From Adiantum capillus-veneris (lineage: Eukaryota; Streptophyta; Polypodiopsida; Polypodiales; Pteridaceae): 64,000 nt of DNA. The stretch covers positions 21,079,951 through 21,143,950 of the forward strand of contig CM043948.1 in assembly GCA_014529385.2 (NCBI GenBank). The letters are read 5' to 3'. Shown in pieces: positions 9,688 to 27,452 of this stretch (position 1 is its first letter; every line of letters begins with the position of its first letter). The notes beneath the pieces are model-generated. The model was given only the letters and a program-made list of their open reading frames with translations, was not told the origin of the DNA and ran no database searches. The position numbers were made by a program, and so were the translations under genes.

Positions 9688-11547
9688 ACTAATGGTGAGG
9701 TTAGTTGGGGACAGTGTACATCAACCTCTAGAACTTCTTGGGTGCAAAGAAGACAAATCCATAGCTATAATGGAGGGAGAATGAGTTTTGAAAGCCTTTC
9801 ATAAAGGTAGTGGATATATTTTAATGAAGGAAGAGAGCTAGCTATCAATCAGTAGTCAGGTTTCAGCAACTTGGTGGCTACTAGCAGTGGGCCCTACTTT
9901 GTGAGACAAGGAAGCTTATGAAAATGGGACAAATCTCAATATTTTAAAATGTTTTCTTTTATTTCTGTGATATTTTCCATGCATTTCTACGTTACATAAT
10001 GCTGCTTCTCATTAGTTGTGACTTCTTTTCTCCCTCTTCAATAAGGCCCTCCAAATGACCTCCAAAATTTCCTAATGAGCCAATGCGAGAGCAGTGGAGA
10101 AAAAGGTACAAGGATAACTCTCCTCCTGTGGAACAACAACCCCCATATTGTTATGGAGAGGACCATAACTTGATTAATTTAGTCACCAGATACAATCACT
10201 TTATCCATCATAATCATAGATTCCCTCAATATAGATTATTTAGCTCATGTACAAGATTCAAGAATGAATTAGGCGGTTGCCTTACTTTGTTAGAATTAAA
10301 TATAAGCAAAATACTAAATAATTAAAACAAATAACGGACACTACAATTGACATGAAGCATGTTTGTTCTCTTTCTCCTTCACACGTCAAAAATATCCAAA
10401 CATCATACATCATGCCCCATTTCCTACTGGAAAGCGGTGTGACTATTTCAGACAAAAGGACCATGTCCATGTCTTGAGAAATACTACAAATACTTGAGTG
10501 AAAGTAAAAACTACTGTATTTAAGCTCAACACTTGGCAGAGCCTAGTGGTAAAAATAAATTCAAAGCAAAAACTTTTTGACTCAAATCCATGTAAGGTGT
10601 GGAGCAATGAATGCATGCATGTGCAAGCTCGATGCAAGCAAGCACATGCATAGAGAGGTTTGGAGCCAACCTCACAATGAGAGGAGACCCTTCTTCATAT
10701 ACATATGTGTACAATGCATAAGGTATGTATAAGTGGGCGGCCAACGAACTCTGTGTCTAGCCCCACCAGGCTGACACCAACAAGCTCCCACATAAAGGCG
10801 AGTGTGTTAATAAGTGGATCTACTACAAGGCATAGTAAATATACAATGATAGGTTAGAGACTCTCTCAACCTACCCCCGACTCTCTTAAAATACATGCAT
10901 GCCTTAGTAAAAACTCTAGCAATGTGCAAAAGAGTATTTTTGTTCTAGAGTGTGCATGCACATTGTGCATGTATCCTATAATGACTTGCATATCTCCATA
11001 ATGCATCATGCTAGTGTTAGTGATTGCACAATTAAAAATTCCAACTACAAACGCTCCCATTTTAGCTACTATCTTGGGTCTCAACACTAGAAAGTTGTAC
11101 ATGGGATCACCAAAGGCCAGCAATAATTGCATGATATCTACTACTTTGTCCATGGAAACCGTATCAATGCTCAGTGAAACCTATTTATCAAAGTGATCCA
11201 TGGTAGGAAACTCAATGCTATGATGTGCATCCTTTGCATCACCCAGAATACTTGTGTCACATATGGATATGTCATACCCAATTCTAGGCGGTGATCACGT
11301 TTCTATCATCCATAGATGGGTCTAATGCCTTAACATCACCATATCAACCTCTAGCATGAGCATATCAAAAAATCAATATCATCCATATTCATAGTAGGAG
11401 GCATCTCTATCCTAAGAGGATAAACCTATTGTCTCGCCAGAGCATGGTCGCTCCAAGTTTATATCTATGAAAACATTGTAAATAGCAATCTAAAGATCCA
11501 CGAAAGAGAGTCATCTCGTCTCTTGCTAACATGTATACAACCAAATA
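9688..11547. other. Decayed repeat-like sequence without a supportable gene
   Basis: Short frames only. The 10.5-11.5 kb part has the look of eroded retrotransposon sequence on the minus strand, continuous with the copia protease remnant at 11.8 kb, but no domain could be read. Confidence 0.35.
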
Positions 11548-11745
11548 GATATTGAATCATCTTGAACCTTAGATACATGTAATGGATATACCAATCCACT
11601 TTGGGCTCTCCTCTCACAATCACTAGCAATATGCGATGCACCTAGAAAGACTCATCTTGAACCTCAAATACATGCAATGAATAGATCAAGCCACTCTAGG
11701 CTCCCCTCACAATCACTTGCAATTTGCCATGCATCTAGAGAAACT
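11548..11745. repeat. Imperfect tandem duplication, period about 100 bp
   Basis: Two copies begin with catcttgaacct (about 11550 and 11651) and end with gcatctaga-like sequence. They share most bases with scattered changes, so the duplication is old. Confidence 0.7.
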
Positions 11746-11804
11746 TCTCTCAAAGTTGTATCATGGCATCCACTGTTTGCTAACCATTTCACTGAGATCA
11801 AACA

Positions 11805-12077
11805 CTATTTCAGATGAGGAACATAATGCACATGTAATAGCATATATGATACACCACTGGGCAATGACAAGCATACACCTTCTGTGCTTGCAATGTCATA
11901 TACTGAACACACTACCAAGACTCCCACTAATATAAACCACTCACGACATGGTATGATGTGGAAAACTACATCCTCATCCAATAACCAATTGAAAGAAGTG
12001 CAATGTGTAATAGATATGTAAGCAAGAGGAATGATAGAAGTAAACATGATATCATCGTCACTGGTATCTGAAACCAC
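11805..12077 (-). pseudogene. Ty1/copia protease remnant
   Basis: Seen: a 90-residue frame reads NWLLDEDVVFHIIPCREWF, then ends LLHVHYVPHLK. Copia proteases typically show W-x-(L/V)-DSGA-x-H-(V/M)-(T/S)-P-x-(R/K)-EWF and, about 60 residues later, LHNVRYVP-like sequence (family knowledge). Here the catalytic DSG has become DED, so it is dead. It lies on the minus strand in the older sequence into which gypsy element 1 inserted. The frames on either side are too eroded to identify gag or integrase. Confidence 0.65.
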
Positions 12078-13284
12078 CTCTTTATCTTGTGTCAGAACTA
12101 ATCTCTACATAATGCATGCATCACTGTCCCTACCTCACACATCCAAACCAATGACACCTAATGTGCCTTGTATCTTCACAATGGCAACATTGCATAAATC
12201 AACATGATCGAGATTACTGTCTCTCATGGGTCGTCATTATCGGCTTGTCACACAAATATTGTCAAATGATGTCAAATTGGTGAATAGCACATATGCACCA
12301 AAGCAAGAGATCACTTGACTAATACAACATCATAAACCTGATCAATGCATCAAGATGCTGCTTGCATATGCAACATGTAGCTCAATGTAGATCTACCAAG
12401 AGATATATAGAAGCAATGTCCAAAACACTATGCTAAACCAAGTAGAAACTGTGCATAAGCAAGCATAAAAAGATAATGCAAATAAAAAAGTGTCACTCTA
12501 GTGAAGTGAAATCAAACCAAAGATAGAAACTTTCAAAAGAACATGAATTGCATAACCATATGTAGAAGTAGAGAGCAAACAAAATGCTCATTGCACATCC
12601 ATGAATCCGTGTGAAAATTTTAAGTAGAGAACAAACACAATGCTCATTGCACATCCCACAAATATGCATGTAATTTGTACCTCTAGCCTATAGAACCAGA
12701 ACCCATGACTACCTATATATCTATAGTAGCTAGAACAAGCATACAAAAAATTCACTCCTGTGACACAAGAACAAAAATCCATGTATGAATTTGACACAAC
12801 CTATCACACATCAATCACTATAGAATGGGAATGACACTCAACCAATGTTTTCATCGGAGAATAGATTGTAGATACATGCAATGTTTTCATCGGAGAATAG
12901 ATTGTAGATACATGCAATGTATGTAAAGAATGTGGAAAAAGTTTTTCAACGTTTCCCCTATAATTTGTGCAAAATCTCAAAGAAATCTCAGCCAATCAAA
13001 CTAGGATATAAAAAATGAATAAAAGCATAAATGAAGCCAAGTAGGTGACGTGCATAAACAGAGACTCAATATCTCATCCACATAGATGTCATACACCAAG
13101 TCAAACATGAATGTGATGCCCTCCAAAATGCAATGAAGAGAAGCAAGAGACTTGTGGGAGAAACCAAAAATGCATAATACTTATCCAAGACAAACCATCT
13201 CATCCACAAATCCGCATAGGGCATACATATGCCAAAACCATGGAAAACTAACTCACTCCCACAGGAGTGGCTCTGTAGACAACA
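12078..13284. other. Eroded repeat sequence left of gypsy element 1
   Basis: No gene supported. A direct repeat around atgctcattgcacatcc occurs at about 12582 and 12640, and a perfect 36-bp duplication lies at 12844-12915. The sequence ends in the CAACA target duplicated by gypsy element 1. Confidence 0.5.
12844..12915. repeat. Perfect 36-bp tandem duplication
   Basis: Two adjacent identical 36-bp units beginning aatgttttcatcgg (12844 and 12880). The unit length is a multiple of three, so on the minus strand it makes a 12-residue repeat (HVSTIYSPMKTL). Perfect identity in otherwise eroded sequence suggests a recent event. Confidence 0.9.
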
Positions 13285-13436
13285 TGTTAGGACACCGGCA
13301 AGGTCGGACTAGACAAGGGCAGGGTCAGGCTAGGCAGCGTGGAAAGGGAGTCCAACTAGGGCAAAGGGCAAGGGGCTATGCTATATATGGATGGTTGGGT
13401 GGTGGACTCCTAGGTTCTAGTTCCCCTTGTCTAACA
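13285..13436 (+). repeat. 5' LTR of gypsy element 1
   Basis: Starts TGTTAG and ends CTAACA, a perfect 6-bp terminal inversion. The sequence gctatgctatatatgg at about 13375 includes a TATA-like stretch. Confidence 0.93.
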
Positions 13437-13454
13437 TTCGTATCAAGAGCAAGG
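13437..13454 (+). promoter_or_regulatory. Degenerate tRNA-iMet primer-binding site
   Basis: TTCGTATCAAGAGC directly follows the LTR. It resembles TGGTATCAGAGC, the usual plant iMet PBS, with one substitution and one inserted base. Confidence 0.7.
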
Positions 13455-14505
13455 TTGATTTTTTTGGAAACGCAGAGCCGTGGAGAAGGGGAGCCCCACA
13501 ATTGTGCATGCTTTTTTGCATGTCGGGGTCAAGGGGGCGTGGAACACCTCTCCTGTGAGGAGGATGACAAGGCAAGCAGGCCGTGGGAAACCCCCCTTGC
13601 AAGGAGGAGCCGTCGAGGCGGACCTGCATCAAAACCGCCACTCACGGGCTCTACGGCTGCGCGCTGGGTGAGGGAGGGTTTTACGTCACTGGGCCGGAGC
13701 CCCTACCTCAACACAGAGGCGGCCATGGCAATTTTGCTTACCCGCGCGCTGCTTTGAGCGGCCATAGCCAACTGTGTGACGTTTTTTTCCTCACTTACGG
13801 GAGCCCAACCCCTTGGGGGCTAGTGGCCACACCCAAATTTTAACCATAAGGGGCGGTCCCACAGTGGGGTACCCCACCCCCTTACTCCACATGCGGATTC
13901 AGCATGGCCGGAGAGGTGCGGCATAGCATCGACGAGGCCAACACAACCTTCCAGCCAAATTCTCTGTGTGTTACGTAGAAACTCAGAGATTTAAAGAACA
14001 CCATTCTGACAGGAGTTCAAGTACCATTATTTAGAGAAATCAATTAACGCTTTCAAGTCTAATTGATTCCACTATCAAGAACTTATGGAATTCCATATAC
14101 GACAGACAATTTGAATCAATTTCCACCAGGATACTATCGATTTTGATGGAATTAGCAAGGCTAATTACACTTTGCAAGTGCTCTCAATCTCACGTATTTT
14201 TTCTGACTACTCCTTGCACCGCACTGTGTCGCCATGGATTCGGATATCAATATGACATTCGATTTTGAGCAAAGTACGCCTGATCCTGCCAATGATGGCC
14301 TGCGGCCGGATGCTCTCAAGGAGAGTACCCGCGATGCTACGGCAGGGATGATACTTACGAATTGCTTGATATTCAAAAATTTCGTACACTTTAGACACGC
14401 ATGACAGTCATGGATGAAAATTTTAAAGCTTTAAATGGAAATGTTACTAAACTATCCATATTAGTAATTCAATTAATGCAACAGTAGTCCAAGAGTCCTC
14501 CCGAC

Positions 14506-15330
14506 ATGCACATGCATGAGCACGTTGCTACACAAGGGCAAGGCCCTTCTAATGTAGGGCAAGGCCCAAATGCTGATACTTTGCATACTCTCACTGCAAA
14601 AGAGGTGGATGAATTGTTGAAGAACACCAAACCACCGATTTTTAAGGGAGAAGACCGAGACCGCAATAAGGATGCAGTTAATATCTTTCTCAGCAAGTGG
14701 GATGGAATTCACGCCTTACGGCGTACTCTAGACGCATTTAGAGCTCTGCAAACGAGCTTAACTGTAGAAGGCAAGGCCTAAAAATGGTGGATGTCTCTCA
14801 AGGAGAAGAACATCATACCACAGAGTTGGGCAGCTTTTGAAGCTATGTTTAGCAAAGAATTGAACGGCTTGGGACACATGTTCCATGCGCCAATACCCAT
14901 CACTGCTTGAATATGTCTCTCACTATCGGGATGTTATCCTCAAGTTGGAAGGCTTAGATACCTTTCAACAAGTATAGGGGTTCATACGAGGTTTGACACC
15001 CGAGCTTAAGAAGTATGTTAAGACCCAAGACCCTAAAACACTTGAGGAAGCCATAGTGAAAGCACATATTCATGATGATCTAGACGAAAAGAAAACACAT
15101 AATAGTCACGTATCTGCTATTACACATGGTAATACATGCACTCAATATGGACATAATAAAAGAAAATTTATAGTTTCCAATTCGGATGCATCTAAAAAAC
15201 CCAAGGGGTCCAGGGGTCCTCTCTCTCCTGAGGACTTTGATAAATCCAAGAAAGAAAAATTATGTTTTCAATGTTTAGGAAGAGGTCATTGAAAAAAGTA
15301 TTGTCCCAAAGGGAAATCTACTGCTTAGGA
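14506..15330 (+). pseudogene. gag of gypsy element 1
   Basis: Seen: the block at 14506-14781 has KNTKPPIFKGEDRDRNKDAV and continues past a stop at 14779-14781 (usually Trp in this family, EAxxWW) into KWWMSLKEKN. The block at 14993-15292 has DPKTLEEAIVKAHIHDDLDE and ends in a CCHC zinc knuckle CFQCLGRGH, after which TGA replaces the expected Trp before KKYC. Gag forms the capsid and the knuckle binds the RNA genome. At least three stops or frame changes make it non-functional. The sequence between the LTR and gag (13455-14505) is a GC-rich leader without a coding signal. Confidence 0.85.
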
Positions 15331-15484
15331 CAAGGAGAAAGAAGTGCACATGGTGCAACTGCTACCTCTTGAGTCTTCCTCACGATTCTCTACAGTGGAA
15401 GTAACACACACCAAGGTGGTGCATGAATGCTGTCTCATAGCTTCCATGTGAAAACCAACCTTTGGACCACATGAGTTAGTACGT

Positions 15485-18400
15485 ATGCACGGATATTTGC
15501 AAGGGCACAAGGTGTGCATCTTGGTAGATGACGGTCCTACTCACAATTTCATCAATTACAGATTGGTGAAAAAACTCATATTGTATCAAACTCCGAGTAC
15601 CCACCACTACAAGGTAGCAATGATGAATGGACATGATACCAAAATCTGGGATACTCAATGCCGAGCTGTTCCGCTGGAAGTACAAGGGTACTCCACATGC
15701 TTGGATTTTCAGGTTATGAACATGGAAAGGGTAGATGTGGTTCTTGGTAGGGAGTGGTTGCATAGCCTAGGACCATCACTGAAGCGTAGCTATGAGCACA
15801 ACAACTTGATGTTTGAATCCCATGGCGCACATGTGTTGTTGTTAGGAGAAAAAGATATACCTTCATCACCATTGATTTGTACCAATGAGCTTATGCAGCT
15901 CGTTTTTTATAATAAAATAGATCAAGTTTTCTTGTGTTACTCACTGTCTCATTTTTTTTCTAGCATTGAATCTGTTGAACATTCCTCAACGCTGCATGAT
16001 TCTCTCTCATCTGTTCCACCAATTGCTAATTCTAAACAAGCAAACATTTCTAGTCAATTACAGAAATTATTAAAGGAATTTCAAGATGTATTTCCTAATG
16101 ATTTGCCATCGGGATTACCGTCGACACAATCAGTGCAACATAGCATTGACGTGGCTGCAGGCTATAAACCTATTAATAAACCACCCTACCGTATGAGTTA
16201 TTCAGAAGCTGTTGAGGTGGAACTTCGGCTTGTTGACTACCTTAGCAGAGGGTTTATACAACCCAATTTTTCACCATATGCTTCGCCTATCCTATTAGTG
16301 AAGAAAAAAGACGGCAGTATGCGCATGTGCGTAGACTACCGTGCCTTAAATGCGGTTACGATTAAGAACAAATACCCATTTCCTAGATTAGATGAGTTGT
16401 TTGACAAACTCACTCATGCTCGCATTTTTACGAAAAAAGACTTGCGGTCAGGAGATCACCAAGTCCGTATTCGACTTGCCCATATACTCAAAACTGTATT
16501 CCGAACACATTTTGGACACTACGAGTTCTTGGTGATGCCCTTTTGGGTTAACCAATGCGCCCGCAATATTCATGACACTTATGGATGGTGTCTTGAAGCC
16601 ATATTTGGGCAAATTTGTCATTGTTTTCCTCGATGACATCCTAGTCTATAGTGCTTCTCAGGAAGAACACTTACAACATCTTAGGCAGGTGTTTGATTTG
16701 TTACACACAAACAAATTATATGCCAAGGAATCTAAATGTGATTTTCTAAAAGACGAAATTCACTATTTAGGGCATGTTATTTCGGCTAATGGGCTATATA
16801 TGGATCAATCCAAAGTGGATACCATCCGAAAATGGGCTTCTCCTAAAAATCTGGAAGAATTACAGATTTTTTTGGGATTTGGAGGTTTTTACCGAAGGTT
16901 CGTTAAAAAGTATGCTAATATTGCTATTCCCATGAAGGATTAATTAAAAGGCAAAGACAGCTTTTTAGTGGGGATCCGCTCAACAGCACAGTTTTGATAC
17001 GCTCAAGGATGCATTAGCTACAACTCCTATACTGACTATTGTAGATCCTTTGAAACCATTCATTTTGGAAACGGATGCCAATGACCGTGCTATTGGAGCA
17101 GTCTTGTTACAAGACAGACGACCGATTGCATTTGAAAGCAAGAAGCTTGATGCAGTTCAACATAACTATTTTGCTTATGAACGCGAACTCTATGCAATAG
17201 TGTCTACCTTAAAAACATGGTGGCATTATCTGTATGGTGCTCAGTTTGAGATTGTGTTTGACCATGAAAGCATCAAATGGTTTACACAACAAACGGATTT
17301 GAAGGGTCGAAAAGCCAGGTGGGTCGAGATTCTTCAGGAATATGACGCCAAGTTAAGGTATCGCAAAGGCCGATACAATGTAGTGGTGAACGCTCTAAGT
17401 CGAATGCCATATATCAATTCTCTCTTGTTCACGGAACTTCATAGTGAATTTTTAGATTCTCTCAAAGTCAAATATGAGCATGATGAAGCATATTCCAAAG
17501 TGTGGAGCCATGTTCAAAAGAGGGATCCTTCTCACTCCAATGACGATAGTGTACAGTTAACCTCCACACCTAGTTCTTCTTTATCGAGTGATGAACTACA
17601 ATGATGGAAGCATTGCACCATCGACAATGGGTACCTACACCATAAGGGGAGAGTTTGTGTACCGATGGACACAAACATTCGACGCCAAATTCTTTATGAA
17701 TGTTATGATAGTCCAAGTGCAGGGCACCCGGGGATTAGAAAAACTTATGCTCTTGTATGACGATAGTTTTACTAGCCAGGTATACATGGCTTTGTCCAAG
17801 CTTATGTCTTGCATTTCCAAAAATGTCAAGTTAACAAAGTGGAGTGCCTGAAAGCAAGAGGACTCTTACATCCTTTGGAGATTCCCAATGGAAAATGGGA
17901 AAGCATCTCTATGGACTTTATTGTGGGTTTACCAACCACTGTATGAAATCATGACTCGGTATGGGTGGTCGTAGAATGGTTGACTAAACTATGTAAGTTT
18001 ATTCCGACCAAATCAACGATTAAGACACCAGAACTAGCCAAGTTATTTGTGGAAAATCTATACAAATTGTATGGATTGCTAAGTAACATTGTCAGTGACC
18101 GTGATCCCAAGTTTAATAGTCACTTTTGAAGAGCTGTGTTTAAATGATTGGGTACACAACTGAACCTCAGTACAGCTAATCATCTAGAAACAGATGGTCA
18201 GACTGAACGAGTTAACCAGGTGCTAGAGGATATGCTAAGAGCATACGTCATCAAAAAATAGTCAGACTGGGAAGAATACTTACCTATTCTTGAGTTTGCC
18301 TACAACAGTGCCAAGCATGTCACAGCAGGCTTTAGTCCTTTCATGCTCATGTATGGGTTTCAGCCTAGGTCACCAGTTACGGTGGGGTTGGCAATCAAAA

Positions 18401-18968
18401 AAGTCCAACATGTTAAGGATTTTCTCCAAGACCACATGGATATGTTGAAACTTGCTCGTCAGAACGTCCGACAAGCACATGATCGGTATAAGAAGGATGC
18501 CGATGAGAAATGTTGGCAAGTTACCTTCGAAGAAGGGGAGGAAGTATTTTTACGTGTGCCAGAACATTCAGAAAGTTTGAAAACTGGGCCAACACCTAAA
18601 TTATCTTCCCAATATTGTGGGCCTTTTAAAATACTCAAGGGAGTAGGTGATCATGCGTACAAATTATTTCTATCTTCACATTCTCGTATTCATCCAGTGT
18701 TTCATGTAAGCCATTTACGTAAGCGGTTACATGGGACGACAATGTCATTGACCAACAGATTTTGGTAGATTTCATTGAACCTCCTACCTTACCGCATGAA
18801 CCTGAACATGTTCTCAATTATCATGAGTTGCGTACACGTAATCATGTACGTCAACAAGCCTTAATCAAGTGGAAAGACCGACAAGAGGAAGGTGCCACTT
18901 GGAAAAAAATTAGTGTTCTTAAGAAGGAGTTCCCCACTTTTGTTTTTGAGGACGAAAACTCTTCTTAA
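15485..18968 (+). pseudogene. pol of gypsy element 1: PR, RT, RNase H, integrase, chromodomain
   Basis: Seen in order: protease [12 protein letters not shown], where the catalytic DSG has become DDG (about 15517); RT with [20 protein letters not shown] and, after a frame change near 16570-16630, the active-site block [12 protein letters not shown]; RNase H LETDANDRAIGAVLLQDRRP at about 17065; integrase zinc-region remnants near 17.7 kb; catalytic-core blocks SMDFIVGLPTT, IVSDRDPKF and [20 protein letters not shown] (17.9-18.2 kb); and a C-terminal QALIKWKDRQEEGATWK, the end of a chromodomain that in this clade directs insertion to particular chromatin. At least ten stops or frameshifts are visible. 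The stop at 18966-18968 is followed at once by the polypurine tract. Confidence 0.92.
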
Positions 18969-18979
18969 GGGGGGAGTAA
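18966..18979 (+). promoter_or_regulatory. Polypurine tract of gypsy element 1
   Basis: AAGGGGGGAGTAA abuts the right LTR. A G-rich tract at this place primes plus-strand synthesis in Ty3 elements. Confidence 0.88.
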
Positions 18980-19132
18980 TGTCACGACACCGGCAAGGCC
19001 GGACTAGACAAGGGCAGGGCTGGGCTAGGCAGTGTGGAAAGGGAGTCCAACTAGGGCAAAGGGCCAGGGGCTATGCTATATAGTGGGTGGTTGGGTGGTG
19101 GACTCCTAGGTTCCTGTTCCCCTTGTCTAACA
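18980..19132 (+). repeat. 3' LTR of gypsy element 1
   Basis: Starts TGTCACGACA and ends CTAACA. It aligns over its length with the left LTR with about 13 differences. CAACA follows directly. Confidence 0.93.
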
Positions 19133-19137
19133 CAACA

Positions 19138-19626
19138 CCTGTCCAAAATAGCCGTACACCTATGGATATGTCACTTGCGAGCTATAGCTAGCTCAAACTG
19201 TGTCCACATATGCATAAATAGAAATAATACCATAAAACCATGTTAGCAACTCTCTCTGGGAGTCCATACAGAGAATGCACAAGCATACAACCTAATGCCA
19301 TGCCCACACTATCAAAAGTGATGTAAGGAATCTAAATGTGTGAGCAAAAATTGAGAGAATGGTGTATAAGCTAAGATCTACTATGTCTCAAGACCAAAGT
19401 GGCATCATAGGCCAAAAATGCATATGGCTCCTGCTGGTTATAACCCTCTCCGAAAGTCGTAGAGAATAACAAAATGCCTATAAGTGGCAAACTTGTAACC
19501 ACATATGTTGTCGATGCAGTCATCTACACCTCAATCAACAATCATGTTTCACATAGCCATGAAAAGAGGTAGATAAAGTGTGCAAGGAAACATGGAGTAC
19601 AAAGGCACGAACAAGAAAATGAGAGC
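19138..19626. other. Sequence right of gypsy element 1, no gene seen
   Basis: Continuation of the pre-insertion locus. Only short frames and no readable domain. Confidence 0.5.
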
Positions 19627-20343
19627 TTATATGTAAGAATAAGTTGTCTTTGAAGGGAAAAATTCAAATTTTTGAGTGATTGGATAAAAACTATTGCCAC
19701 TTATTACACAAACATATACAATATATTCTCCTTGATTTGTGGTTAGTGGTTGATTTATCTTGAAGTGAGGAGTCCCACTTACAAATGGTTTAAGTCTAAA
19801 ACCATTCACTAGGTTAAAAATAAAATTCCCTTTAGAATGTGCCAACAAATAAGTTGAAAACATAGCCTTGTCCTAATGTACATCAAAACCCACTTACCTT
19901 CTGAAAACAATTTATGCTTCAAATTCCTATGCATCCATGCTTTCCTTCTTCTTTGTATTTCTTCAATCACATAAGCTTCCTCTCTTCCAGTTTTAGTAAG
20001 TGATCTTGGCTAAACACTACATGATCATCTCTTAATTTATAATGAACTAAAACTCTAATGCTTGGGGCTATAAATTCCATTGGCACAATACCCTCCCATC
20101 CATACACCATTTTGAATGGTGTCATTCCCTACACTCACTTTGAATGCTATCTTGAATGCCCATAATACAAAATCTAACTTACTATTTGAATCCTTCCTAT
20201 TTTCTAAAACCATCCTTTGCAAAATTTTGATCAAATTTTTAAATTATACACTCAGCCTACTTATTTGCCTACTGGTAGTATACTATAGACTTCCTGTGGA
20301 GTATCATGTGATATCCAATCAATTTCTCAATCACCTTGTTTAG
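19627..20343 (-). pseudogene. Decayed Ty3/gypsy integrase C-terminal region
   Basis: Seen on the minus strand, with many stops and frame changes: NKVIEKLIGYHMILHRKSIVYY, then WCMDGREG followed by a PMEFIAPSIRVLVHYKL-like stretch, then EIQRRRKHGCIG, and a 78-residue open tail with LAHSKGNFIFNLVNGFRLKP. Ty3 integrases end with a block like VYGxEAVxPIEFxxPSLRV, a Q-x-RRKAWxDRHLK block, and a K-x-KFRWxGP block (family knowledge). The order matches, so I call this a relic of another gypsy lineage without a chromodomain. It is not the same as element 1, which has a different C-terminus. Confidence 0.55.
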
Positions 20344-20344
20344 G

Positions 20345-20520
20345 GGGGGGGGGGATATTTTTTGGCAAGAATTTTCCGGCAAGTGCTTTTTTGGAATCTG
20401 GGGAGAAAATCCAAAAAAGATTCTTTTCCTCTCTCAACCCTTCATAGTTGAGGATCTACTCCTTCTTTCTCTCTCTTGACCCTCCCTTGGCCTCGTCCTC
20501 TCTCTCTCTCTCTCACTCAC

Positions 20521-20604
<84 letters not shown>

Positions 20605-20697
20605 GCTAATACACGAGTTGTTTCTCAAGTGTCACCACTTTATTTGGTTTGAAAAGAAACTTTTTTTCAAAAAAAACCCCCTCTTTGCTCTTCACAT
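20345..20697. repeat. Poly(G) tract and compound (CT)n(CA)n microsatellite
   Basis: An 11-G run at about 20344, CT repeats from about 20497 to 20553 and CA repeats to about 20601. A T-run followed by an A-run (20659-20678) lies just after. Confidence 0.9.
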
Positions 20698-21228
20698 TTA
20701 CAGGTCTAGTAGACCATCCATGACATGATCACACAAACAGCTGTCACAGTAGAAACAGGTGTTTGGACGTTCTGACAAAGGTAGGATTCGAGTGGATAAG
20801 AGTACACCATACTCCAAGGTTCGTGGTGTGATATTGAAATAACCTCTGAGGGGCTGGCCATAACTGCGATACAAAAAAATCTTTCGAAAAGGAAGAAACT
20901 GCGCTAGCAGGTATAATCGCTCTGAGAAACCTCGCTTCATTGAGTATTCTACATAATAGTATCGTGGCCCTATACCCATTGCTTCAGTTACCATCGCCAG
21001 ACGAATGTTATTCCTAAAATGCTCTCTACCCCAAAGTGTCACCCTGGTCACTCGGTTCTGATGTGTCCACCACTTCGTCTGAGTCACAGATGTGCCTAAC
21101 TGCGGAAATAAAAGTCGTTCGTAACGGAGGAGTGTGGCTCGCTTAGTAGACTCACTTGACTGCTGAAGATGTGCAATAGATATTGCTAAAACTCGTTCCC
21201 CAGTATGAGCCATAACAGAAGAAGACAC
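20698..21228 (-). CDS. Hypothetical protein, 176 aa
   Basis: Seen: an open frame with balanced composition, including ATLLRYERLLFPQLGTSVTQ, YYYVEYSMKRGFSERLYLLA and a C-terminal CFYCDSCLCD cysteine cluster that could bind a metal ion. There is no signal peptide or membrane helix. I do not recognise it. It is the longest clean frame in the 20.6-27 kb interval and is not low-complexity, so it may be a gene fragment from an unrecognised element. The sequence upstream on the minus strand has no clear promoter. Confidence 0.35.
   Translation of the reverse strand: MSSSVMAHTGERVLAISIAHLQQSSESTKRATLLRYERLLFPQLGTSVTQTKWWTHQNRVTRVTLWGREHFRNNIRLAMVTEAMGIGPRYYYVEYSMKRGFSERLYLLAQFLPFRKIFLYRSYGQPLRGYFNITPRTLEYGVLLSTRILPLSERPNTCFYCDSCLCDHVMDGLLDL

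Positions 21229-27452
<6,224 letters not shown>

Larger units (their letters stand above)
13285..19132 (+). mobile_element. Ty3/gypsy chromovirus, element 1, degenerate but full length
   Basis: Seen: two short LTRs of about 152-153 bp (TGTTAG...CTAACA on the left), flanked by a perfect 5-bp duplication CAACA at 13280-13284 and 19133-19137. A decayed tRNA-iMet-type PBS follows the left LTR, and a purine tract AAGGGGGGAG precedes the right. Gag, protease, RT, RNase H, integrase and a chromodomain-like C-terminus occur in the order typical of plant chromoviruses. The LTRs differ at roughly 13 positions by eye, so the insertion is old. Many stops and frameshifts rule out an active copy. Confidence 0.95.

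Noticed and set aside
13152-13843. Frames of 60-200 codons in the GC-rich leader of gypsy element 1
   Set aside because: They overlap the LTR and leader on both strands, are open because of GC content and show no motif.
19627-20343. Endogenous pararetrovirus fragment
   Set aside because: The motifs fit a Ty3 integrase C-terminus, a domain that plant pararetroviruses lack.
20345-20680. Possible telomere or centromere repeat from the G-run and CA/CT tracts
   Set aside because: Only simple dinucleotides and a single homopolymer; no repeated complex unit.
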